Shown in pieces: positions 13,933 to 21,023 of a stretch of DNA of 64,000 bases. Source of the stretch: Streptomyces sp. NBC_00190 (GTDB lineage: Bacteria > Actinomycetota > Actinomycetes > Streptomycetales > Streptomycetaceae); assembly GCF_036203305.1 (NCBI RefSeq), contig NZ_CP108132.1:62001-126000 (forward strand), read 5' to 3'. Every line of letters starts with the position of its first letter. Position 1 is the stretch's first letter. The notes under the pieces were generated by a model. The model saw only the letters and a list, made by a program, of their open reading frames with translations, was not told the DNA's origin and made no database searches. The position numbers and the translations under genes were made by a program.

Positions 13933-16920
13933 TCAGGGCTGGCCGCTCGCGAACAGCTGCCGCAAGCCGGCCGGTTCGCCTCCCGCGAGCGCCACCAGGA
14001 ACTGCTCCACACGCTCCCGCCACGCCCGTGCGCCGACCTCGGTGAAGAGGTCCACCGCGCTCTTGAACGTACCCGCGGCGCCGCTCACGTCCGAGCGCAG
14101 TGCCTGCGCACATCCGAGGACGACCGCTGCCCGCGCCCGGAGGTAGGCGTCCGTCACCTGTTCCGCGGCCTGCAGGGCACTGCGGGCGACCGCCTCGGCC
14201 TCCTCGAGCTTTCCCTGGCGCCACAGCGCCTCTCCCAGAGCACGCAGCACATGCGTCTCGCCCCTGCGGTCACCACTGCCGAGCACCAGCTCCAGCGCAC
14301 GCCGGCAGGCCTCCTCGGCGCGCGCCGCGTCGCCCTGGTGGAGCAGCGCCTTCGCCAGCCGGAGCATGCTCTGCGCCTCGCCCCGCACCGACCCGAGCCC
14401 TCTGCTCCTGGCCACGGCCTCCGAAGACAGCACCAGGCTCGCCTGGGCGTCCCCCCGTTCCAGTTCGATCTGCGCCAGCAGACCCAGTACATGGGCCTCG
14501 GCGTAGGGGTCGTCGACCGCGCGGAAGATCTCCAGCGAACGGCGGCCCGTCTCCACCGCCCGGCCCGTGTCTCCGCGATGGCGCTCGCACATCGCCAGGT
14601 TGCGCAGCACCAGGGCTCGCCCCTGGTCCTGGCCCTGCTCCTCGAACAGGGCCAGGGCCAGGCCGAGGCGCTCGTACGCGCTGTCGTGCTCGTACTGGAT
14701 GATCTCCAGGGTGCCGAGCGACTGCAGCATGGCCGCCTCGCCCAGCCGGTCGCCGGTGCGGCGGGCCGCGTCCAGGGCCGCTTCGCCGCATTCCCGCCAG
14801 TCCTCCAGGTAGTTGCGGCTCTGGAAGAGGGTGACGCTGGTCATCGTCAGCTCCCACGCGTAGCCGGACTCGCCCTCGCGGGCCGCCTGCTGCACGAGGC
14901 CCGTGATGGAGGAGCGCTCGGCCTCGAACCACTCCATGGGGTTCTCCACGAGGGAGTCCACCAGGTGGGCGGGGAGGTCCCGCAGGGGAGCGGCCCCGGG
15001 GACGACGGTGTAGTCGCCGCCGTAGAGCCGCCGGTGTGCCACCTTGGCGAGCCCCAGCCACACCCCGCAGGCGCGCCGCAAGGCCGCCCTCAGTTCCCCT
15101 TCTCCGTCCTCGGCAAGCGCGCATTCGCGAGCGAAGAGGCGGAGAAGGTCCTGAAACCGGTAGCGGACGTGGCCGGCGCTGGCGCTGAGGGGTTCGAGGA
15201 GCTGGGCGTCGACGAGCTGTTCGATGAGGTCCTCGGCGTCGACCGGGCCGATGTCGAGCAGGGCGGCGCCGGCCCACGCGGAGAACTCGGTGACGTTCAG
15301 CGAACCGAGCAGCCGGAACATGCGGGCGGTGTCGGCCGGCAGGTCACGGTAGCTCAGCCGCAGACCGGCCCGCACCCCGCGCGCGTCCAGGCTCAGTTCG
15401 TCGAGCCTGCGGTGCTGGTCCTCCAGGCGGGAGACGAGTGTGCGGACGGTCCAGTGCGGTTTCGCCGCGAGCCGGGCGGCCGCGATGCGCAGCGCGAGGG
15501 GAAGGCGGTCGCACAGTTCGCTGAGCCGGGCGGCGGCCACCGGGTCGCCGGCCAGCCGGTCGTCGCCGGCCACCCGGGAGAGCAGGGTGATCGACTCGTC
15601 CTGTTCGAGGGAACCGAGGTTCAGCGGTACGAGGGCGTAGTCGCCGGCGAGCCGGCTGCTCATGCTGTCGCGGCTGGTGACCAGGACGCAGCAGCCGGAC
15701 GTGCCGGGCAGGAGGGGGCGTATCTGCTGGAAGGAGCGGGCGTTGTCGAGGACGATCAGGACCCGGCGGCCGTCCAGGACGCTGCGGAAGAGCGCGGTCC
15801 GTTCGACCTGGTCGGCGGGGATCTGCGGGCCGGGCACGCCGAGGGCGCGCAGGAAGCGGTCGAGGACGGCGGCGGGCCTGCGGGGTTCCTCCTCCTCGTC
15901 GTAGCCGCGCAGGTCGGCGAAGAGCTGCCCGTCGGGGAAGCGGGAGGCGACCTGGTGGGACCAGTGCACGGCGAGCGCGGTCTTGCCGACGCCGCCGGTG
16001 CCGGTGATGGAGCCGACGGGCGGGGAGGCACCGTCGAGGAGGTCCAGCAGCCGGTCGAGGGTGGCCAGGTCCTGGTTGCGGCCGGTGAAGGACGCGGCGG
16101 CCGGGGGGAGATGGGCGGGCACCGTGGTGACCTGGGCGGGCAGGGGGTTTGCGGTGGGGAGGGTGAGCTTCGGGGAGTCGGCGAGGATGTCTCCGTGCAG
16201 TTCCTGGACCGCGGGCCCGGGGTCGATGCCGAGCTCCTCGGAGAGCAGGCGTGCGCCGTCGCGGTACGCCTCCAGGGCCTCGGCGCGGCGGCCGGAGCGG
16301 TAGTGGGCCAGCATCAGCTGGGCGAGGGCCTGTTCGCGCAGCGGGTTCGTCCGTACGAAGCCGGTGAGCTCCCCGATCAGTTCGCGGTGCTGGCCGCGAT
16401 CCAGGCGCAGGGCGGTGAGCTGTTCGTACACGTCGAGGCGGAGCTCGGTCAGGCGCTCGGCCTCCGCTTCGACCCGTTCGGCGGTGATGCCGGCGAGGGC
16501 GGGGCCGCGCCACATCGCGAGGGCTTCCTCGAAGTGTGCACAGGCCTCCTCGGTACGACCGCGGCGCGCGGCCTCGCGTCCTTCGGCGGCCCGTTCCTCG
16601 AACTCGACGGCGTCGATGCGGTGTTCGCCGGCGTAGAGCATGTAGCCGGGGTGGCTGGTGACGAGCAGGTCGTCGATGCCGACGGCGGTCTTGAGGGTCT
16701 TGCGCAGCGCGGAGACGCAGATGGCGATCTGGTTGCGCGCGGTGGCGGGCGGGTTGCCGTGCCAGACGGCGTCGGCGAGGGTGTCGACGGAGACGACCCG
16801 GCCGGGCGCGAGCAGCAGCATCGACATGATGGTGCGCTGCCGGGCGCCCTGGAGGGCGACCGGGCGCCCGTCGGCGCTGATGTCCAATGGCCCCAGGATC
16901 CGGAACACCACCTGAAGCAC
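13933..16920 (-). CDS. AfsR-like SARP regulator with NB-ARC and TPR domains
   Basis: A 995-residue regulator (SARP 2). Domains: winged-helix DNA-binding (about 1-98, VVFRILGPLDISADGRP), BTAD (about 100-250, ending ELGIDPGPAVQELHGDI), NB-ARC ATPase (about 280-560; Walker A GTGGVGKTALA near 307, LIVLDNA, DRLPLALRIAAARLA), winged helix, then a long TPR array (about 640-980) with repeated ALALFEEQGQ- and GRALVLRNLA-type helices. This is the AfsR architecture, in which ATPase and TPRs sense a signal or partner and the BTAD part activates promoters. GTG 16920 is chosen because GGGAGGG lies 6-7 nt upstream. A copy of the shared 16-bp box lies 94 nt upstream, suggesting autoregulation or common control. 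Confidence 0.93.
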   Translation of the reverse strand: MLQVVFRILGPLDISADGRPVALQGARQRTIMSMLLLAPGRVVSVDTLADAVWHGNPPATARNQIAICVSALRKTLKTAVGIDDLLVTSHPGYMLYAGEHRIDAVEFEERAAEGREAARRGRTEEACAHFEEALAMWRGPALAGITAERVEAEAERLTELRLDVYEQLTALRLDRGQHRELIGELTGFVRTNPLREQALAQLMLAHYRSGRRAEALEAYRDGARLLSEELGIDPGPAVQELHGDILADSPKLTLPTANPLPAQVTTVPAHLPPAAASFTGRNQDLATLDRLLDLLDGASPPVGSITGTGGVGKTALAVHWSHQVASRFPDGQLFADLRGYDEEEEPRRPAAVLDRFLRALGVPGPQIPADQVERTALFRSVLDGRRVLIVLDNARSFQQIRPLLPGTSGCCVLVTSRDSMSSRLAGDYALVPLNLGSLEQDESITLLSRVAGDDRLAGDPVAAARLSELCDRLPLALRIAAARLAAKPHWTVRTLVSRLEDQHRRLDELSLDARGVRAGLRLSYRDLPADTARMFRLLGSLNVTEFSAWAGAALLDIGPVDAEDLIEQLVDAQLLEPLSASAGHVRYRFQDLLRLFARECALAEDGEGELRAALRRACGVWLGLAKVAHRRLYGGDYTVVPGAAPLRDLPAHLVDSLVENPMEWFEAERSSITGLVQQAAREGESGYAWELTMTSVTLFQSRNYLEDWRECGEAALDAARRTGDRLGEAAMLQSLGTLEIIQYEHDSAYERLGLALALFEEQGQDQGRALVLRNLAMCERHRGDTGRAVETGRRSLEIFRAVDDPYAEAHVLGLLAQIELERGDAQASLVLSSEAVARSRGLGSVRGEAQSMLRLAKALLHQGDAARAEEACRRALELVLGSGDRRGETHVLRALGEALWRQGKLEEAEAVARSALQAAEQVTDAYLRARAAVVLGCAQALRSDVSGAAGTFKSAVDLFTEVGARAWRERVEQFLVALAGGEPAGLRQLFASGQP

Positions 16921-17014
16921 GACTGCCCTCCCTTGCTCCGGCCACGGTCGTACCCGAACGACCGGTTCGCCTTCACTCTGGGTTACAGGCCGTGGTGGGG
17001 CCCCGCAACGAAGG

Positions 17015-17030
17015 CGGCAGCAAACTGCCA
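17015..17030 (-). promoter_or_regulatory. Shared 16-bp box upstream of SARP 2
   Basis: CGGCAG-CAAA-CTGCCA: a 5-bp inverted repeat core (GGCAG/CTGCC) around a 4-nt spacer, 94 nt before the SARP 2 start. Same 6-4-6 layout as the boxes at 20050, 20868, 20932, 23318 and 26286. Confidence 0.6.
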
Positions 17031-17043
17031 GACGGGCCGCTGA

Positions 17044-17259
17044 TCAGGTACGGGCCGCCCACGAGGAGGGGGGCAGCAGCTCGCTGCGGTCCCAGCGGGC
17101 GGCCTGCTCGGTCGGGGCGGGTTCGGGGGCGCGGGCGGTGAGGACCGTCACGAGGGCCGCGACGACGGCGAGTTCCTCCGGGGTGGGACGGCCATTGATG
17201 ATCTTGAACAGGGACGGTGCCAGGGGTCCGTCGAGGGCGGGTGCGGTGGTGCCGGACAT
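17044..17259 (-). CDS. Acyl-CoA carboxylase epsilon subunit
   Basis: A 71-residue AccE/PccE-type protein. The diagnostic stretch is FKIINGRPTPEELAVVAALV (about 18-37) followed by a Pro/Ala-rich linker and a C-terminal Trp (PSSWAAR). Epsilon subunits are found only in actinomycetes and stimulate the carboxylase holo-complex by binding the beta subunit. It starts 12 nt after the beta-subunit stop, with AAGGAG placed over the end of that gene, so the pair is co-translated. Short but well supported by context. Confidence 0.9.
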   Translation of the reverse strand: MSGTTAPALDGPLAPSLFKIINGRPTPEELAVVAALVTVLTARAPEPAPTEQAARWDRSELLPPSSWAART

Positions 17260-17271
17260 GGCTCTCACTCC

Positions 17272-18819
17272 TTACATCGGGGGGTTGCCGTGCTTGCGGG
17301 CGGGCGTCGCGGCGTGCTTGGTGCGGAGCATGGCGAGGGCGCCGATCAGGGTGGCGCGGGTGTCGGCGGGGTCGATGACGTCGTCGACGAGGCCGCGCTC
17401 GGCCGCGTAGTACGGGTGCATCAGCTCGGCCTTGTACTCCTTGACGAGCTGCTGCCGGGTGGCCTCGGGGTCCTCGGAGGCGGCGATCTGGCGGCGGAAG
17501 ACCACGTTGGCCGCGCCCTCGGCGCCCATGACGGCGATCTCGTTGGCCGGCCAGGCGAAGGTGAGGTCGGCGCCGATGGACTGGGAGTCCATGACGATGT
17601 AGGCGCCGCCGTAGGCCTTGCGCAGGATGAGGGAGATCCGCGGGACGGTGGCGTTGCAGTAGGCGTAGAGGAGTTTGGCGCCGTGCCGGATGATGCCACC
17701 GTGTTCCTGGTCGACGCCCGGGAGGAAGCCGGGTACGTCGACCAGCGTGACGAGCGGGACGGAGAACGCGTCGCAGAGCTGGACGAAGCGCGCCGCCTTC
17801 TCCGAGGAGTGGATGTCCAGGACACCGGCCAGGGACTGGGGCTGGCTGGCGACGATGCCGACGACCTGGCCGCCGATCCGGGCGAGGGTGGTGATGACGC
17901 TGGTGGCCCAGCGCTCGTGGACCTCCATGTGCTCGCCGTCGTCGACGATCTCCGTGATGACCTCGCGCATGTCGTACGGGCGGCTGCCGTCGAGGGGGAC
18001 GAGGTCGAGGAGGCGCTCGCAGCGGCGGTCGACGGGGTCGTCGCAGGAGACGGCGGGCGGGGTGGCCCGGTTGTTGGCGGGCAGCATCGACAGCAGGTAG
18101 CGGACCTCGGAGATGCAGGTCTCCTCGTCGTCGTACGCGAAGTGCGCGACGCCCGAGGTCTCGGCGTGCACGTCCGCGCCGCCGAGCCCGTTCTGGGTGA
18201 TCTCCTCGCCGGTCACCGCGCGGACCACGTCCGGGCCGGTGATGAACATCTGCGAGGTCTCGCGGACCATGAACACGAAGTCCGTCAGCGCCGGGGAGTA
18301 CGCGGCGCCGCCCGCGCACGGGCCCAGCATCACCGAGATCTGCGGGATGACGCCCGAGGCCCGGGTGTTGCGCTGGAAGATGCCGCCGTAGCCGGCGAGG
18401 GCGGAGACGCCCTCCTGGATACGGGCGCCGGCGCCGTCGTTGAGGGAGACCAGCGGAGCGCCGGCCGCGATGGCCATGTCCATGATCTTGTGGATCTTCG
18501 TGGCGTGGGCCTCGCCCAGGGCACCGCCGAAGATGCGGAAGTCGTGCGCGTAGACGAAGACCGTACGGCCCTCGACCGTGCCCCAGCCGGTGATGACACC
18601 GTCGGTGTAGGGCTTCTTGGCCTCCAGGCCGAAGCCCGTCGCCCGGTGGCGGCGCAGCTGCTCGACCTCCTTGAAGGAACCCTCGTCGAGCAGGAGGGCT
18701 ATGCGCTCACGGGCGGTCAGCTTGCCCTTGGCGTGCTGCGCCTCGGTCGCGGCGGGCATGCCGTCGAGGACGTCCTGCCGGATGCGGACGAGTTCGGCGA
18801 CGCGTTCGGCCATGGTCAT
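17272..18819 (-). CDS. pccB-like: Acyl-CoA carboxylase beta subunit (propionyl-CoA carboxylase type)
   Basis: A 515-residue carboxyltransferase subunit. It has two crotonase-like halves: the first with the biotin/CoA oxyanion Gly-rich loops (GGALGEAHATKI, GPCAGGAAYSPALTDF), the second with VDVPGFLPG and RKAYGGAYIVM. The specificity region IGADLTFAWPANEIAVMGAEGA carries the Asp associated with PccB-type propionyl-CoA preference rather than acetyl-CoA. It transfers CO2 from carboxybiotin (on an alpha subunit not encoded here) to an acyl-CoA, giving methylmalonyl-CoA. Second gene of a leftward operon: polyprenyl synthetase, this gene, epsilon subunit. Why it sits between a SARP and a lasso operon is unclear; precursor supply is one possibility. 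Confidence 0.93.
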   Translation of the reverse strand: MTMAERVAELVRIRQDVLDGMPAATEAQHAKGKLTARERIALLLDEGSFKEVEQLRRHRATGFGLEAKKPYTDGVITGWGTVEGRTVFVYAHDFRIFGGALGEAHATKIHKIMDMAIAAGAPLVSLNDGAGARIQEGVSALAGYGGIFQRNTRASGVIPQISVMLGPCAGGAAYSPALTDFVFMVRETSQMFITGPDVVRAVTGEEITQNGLGGADVHAETSGVAHFAYDDEETCISEVRYLLSMLPANNRATPPAVSCDDPVDRRCERLLDLVPLDGSRPYDMREVITEIVDDGEHMEVHERWATSVITTLARIGGQVVGIVASQPQSLAGVLDIHSSEKAARFVQLCDAFSVPLVTLVDVPGFLPGVDQEHGGIIRHGAKLLYAYCNATVPRISLILRKAYGGAYIVMDSQSIGADLTFAWPANEIAVMGAEGAANVVFRRQIAASEDPEATRQQLVKEYKAELMHPYYAAERGLVDDVIDPADTRATLIGALAMLRTKHAATPARKHGNPPM

Positions 18820-18855
18820 GGGGGCTCCCTTGCCGGTCTACCGGTTGTGCCGGTG

Positions 18856-19911
18856 TCAGCTGGTGCGGAGGGCGATGTAGTCGCAGAGGGCGAGCAGGGC
18901 GCGGCGGGCCGGCAGCGGGGGCAGCCCGGCGAGGGCCGCGCGGGCCCGGTCGAGGCGGCGGTGCATCACGGCCTCGGTCTCTTCGAGCGCGGTGGAGCGC
19001 TCGAAGAGTTCCAGGGCGCGCGGCACGTCGGCGGCCGGGACGGGGCCGGCGGCGAGGAGGCCGCGCAGTTCGGCGTCGGCGGGGTCGCCGCCTTCGCGGG
19101 CGAGCAGGACGGGCAGGCTCTGGACTCCGGCCAGCAGGTCCTTGCCGCGTTCCTTGCCGGTGACGTCGGCCGGGGAGCGCAGGTCGAGGAGGTCGTCGGC
19201 TATCTGGAAGGCGATGCCGAGCTCTCGGCCGCACTCGGTGAGGGCGGCCACGTCGCCCGTCCGGGCCGCGGCCTGGATGGCTCCGATGCCCAGAGACATC
19301 GAGAGCAGGGCCGCCGTCTTGCCCTCGGCCACCTTGAAGTAGTGGGTGACCGGGTCCTCGTCGGGGCCGGGGCCGGTCAGTTCGCGCAGCTGGCCCGCGA
19401 CCAGGCGGCCGGCCGCCTGGGCGTTGAGGTGGACGGCGGCGGGGCCGAGTTCGGCGGCGAGCTGGGCGGCACGGGCGAGCAGCCAGTCCCCGCCGAGGAC
19501 GGCGGCGCGCTCGCCCCAGCGGGCGTGGGCGCTGGGGACGCCGTGCCGGGTGGCGGCGCCGTCCATCACGTCGTCGTGGTAGAGGGAGGCGATGTGCACG
19601 AGTTCGGCGATGGCGGCGGCCTGGGTGACGCCGTGGGCCCAGGGGTCGCCGAATTCGGCGCCGAGGAGGACGAGGAGGGGGCGCAGGCGTTTGCCGCCTG
19701 CGTCGGCGAGGTGGCCGGTGAGCGCGGCGACCCGCGGGTCGAGGGCGTCGTGGGCGCTGGCCTGGAGCCATTTCTCGGCGCGGGAAAGGGATTCCCGCAT
19801 TCGGACCTCGAACTCCGGTTCTTCAAGGGCGAGTTGGGTGAGCAGCCGGGCGGCGGGCAGATCAGTCGACACGGATGCCGTCCCGGCTCCGTACGTTTGT
19901 CCAGCACCCAT
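18856..19911 (-). CDS. Polyprenyl (isoprenyl) diphosphate synthetase
   Basis: A 351-residue trans-isoprenyl diphosphate synthase. The first Asp-rich motif is HDDVMD (in LVHIASLYHDDVMDGA), the second is DDLLD (in AFQIADDLLDLRSP), and GGKRLRPLLVLL is present. These bind the Mg-diphosphate of the allylic substrate and IPP. The residues before the first motif (Leu-Tyr-His) are small-to-medium, as in long-chain (C30-C50) heptaprenyl/octaprenyl-type enzymes. The chain length is not decided by inspection. GGAGGGG lies before ATG 19911. Head of the operon with pccB-like and epsilon genes (37 and 12 nt gaps). Confidence 0.92.
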   Translation of the reverse strand: MGAGQTYGAGTASVSTDLPAARLLTQLALEEPEFEVRMRESLSRAEKWLQASAHDALDPRVAALTGHLADAGGKRLRPLLVLLGAEFGDPWAHGVTQAAAIAELVHIASLYHDDVMDGAATRHGVPSAHARWGERAAVLGGDWLLARAAQLAAELGPAAVHLNAQAAGRLVAGQLRELTGPGPDEDPVTHYFKVAEGKTAALLSMSLGIGAIQAAARTGDVAALTECGRELGIAFQIADDLLDLRSPADVTGKERGKDLLAGVQSLPVLLAREGGDPADAELRGLLAAGPVPAADVPRALELFERSTALEETEAVMHRRLDRARAALAGLPPLPARRALLALCDYIALRTS

Positions 19912-20049
19912 GGGGAATCCCCTCCGCGACACGGCGAACCTATCGATTTCACCTATTCGCACGACAGCTTTCAGCCCCGGCGGACTGCCCTACAACAGCG
20001 CTGACATGAAGGTGCCACTACGACCTCAGCGCACGGCCGACCAGGAGAT

Positions 20050-20065
20050 CGTCAGCTTCCTGCCA
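20050..20065 (+). promoter_or_regulatory. Shared 16-bp box upstream of the cysteine-rich secreted protein
   Basis: CGTCAG-CTTC-CTGCCA, ending 78 nt before the TTG start at 20144. In the direction of transcription it matches the lasA box (TGTCAG-CTTG-CTGCCA) at 13 of 16 positions or better. Confidence 0.6.
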
Positions 20066-20143
20066 AGTTTTCGGCGGTCCGGTCGGCCCCGAATGGCCGC
20101 CGTTACGCTCCCTCACGAAATCTTCGAGGGAAGGCTCAAGGAA

Positions 20144-20845
20144 TTGCGAAACCGAATCACGCTCGCCGCTGTACTCGTCGCCGTCGCACTGTCCCTGACG
20201 GTCGTTCCGGCCACGGCGGCCGAGACCACCGCGACGCCTGCCGCACCGGCCGCGCAGACCTGCGGTGAGATACGGCTGACCGGGTCGCTCCCCGCGCCGC
20301 CGGCCGGTATGGCCGTCCAGCAGCAGATCACGATCGGGGCGGACTGCGAGCCCCGGCTCGGGGAAGCGCGGCTGGTACCGGTGGCGTCCGAGGGCGCGGC
20401 GAAGACCGCCGTGAGCCCGGCCGCCGCGCCGGCGGCCGGTGTCGCCGCCGTTCGCCAGTTCAAGAGCTGGAACGAGATGTACGACTGCTGCAACATCCGG
20501 ATGACCGGCCTCTACACGACGTCGCAGTGGACGACGGACGGCGGCCGGATCACGACGGCGGCCACCGACGCGACGCAGGCGTGGAACCGGGAGCCCTGGA
20601 ATGCCGGCTGGTCACTGAAGTCCGCCACGAAGAACACCGACTGCTTCAGCGACTGCGGTGTCTCGCGGACCGAGGCGCACGCCGACTTCACGTACAAGGG
20701 AATCTTCGACATTTCCGGGAACGTGTACGCGAACACGCACCACTCCTCCGTGGACCTGAACGCCGACGGCTCCGCCACCTGCCGTTTCGACGTGTCGCTG
20801 CGGAACACCTTCATCGGGTGGAACTGGCAGCGCGGCTGCGCGTGA
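20144..20845 (+). CDS. Secreted cysteine-rich protein of unknown function
   Basis: About 233 residues from a TTG start (20144) preceded by GAGGGAAGG. An ATG at 20093 is in frame but would put non-signal-like residues before the basic start. From TTG the N-terminus is a clean Sec signal peptide: RNR, hydrophobic TLAAVLVAVALSLTVV, then ATAA. The mature part has a Pro/Ala-rich first half, then a domain with eight cysteines overall (including a DCC pair and DCFSDCG) and aromatic/Asn-rich segments, ending GWNWQRGCA. No family recognised; disulfide-rich and extracellular is the safe description. A truncated, diverged copy with a similar promoter lies at 23318-23519. It lies under the same box as the lasso precursor. 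Confidence 0.75.
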   Translation: MRNRITLAAVLVAVALSLTVVPATAAETTATPAAPAAQTCGEIRLTGSLPAPPAGMAVQQQITIGADCEPRLGEARLVPVASEGAAKTAVSPAAAPAAGVAAVRQFKSWNEMYDCCNIRMTGLYTTSQWTTDGGRITTAATDATQAWNREPWNAGWSLKSATKNTDCFSDCGVSRTEAHADFTYKGIFDISGNVYANTHHSSVDLNADGSATCRFDVSLRNTFIGWNWQRGCA

Positions 20846-20867
20846 GGCGGCCCCGCAAAACGGCGTC

Positions 20868-20883
20868 TGGCAGCTTTTGACCA
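20868..20883 (+). promoter_or_regulatory. Shared 16-bp box 1 upstream of the MMPL exporter
   Basis: TGGCAG-CTTT-TGACCA: the left arm is exact and the right arm is degenerate. It ends 140 nt before the MMPL start codon, just past the stop of the secreted-protein gene. Confidence 0.5.
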
Positions 20884-20931
20884 ACCGCGGGGGTGCCGTG
20901 TGACGTGCGGCGCCACGTCAAGGGCGTGCGC

Positions 20932-20947
20932 TGTCAACAAGCTGTCA
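20932..20947 (+). promoter_or_regulatory. Shared 16-bp box 2 upstream of the MMPL exporter
   Basis: TGTCAA-CAAG-CTGTCA. Its reverse complement TGACAG-CTTG-TTGACA keeps the CTTG spacer. It ends 76 nt before the MMPL start, close to the spacing seen for the other boxes. Confidence 0.5.
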
Positions 20948-21023
20948 TCGGAAGGAATTCCGGAGTCCGGGTTTTCTAAACTCGCCGGGATTCCCCCATC
21001 CGAGTCCGCTGAAGGAGTCCGCA

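Noticed and set aside
19962..19985. A seventh possible copy of the shared box (GACAG-CTTT-CAGCCC region)
   Set aside because: The right arm does not match the CTGCCA half, so it falls below the standard used for the other six.
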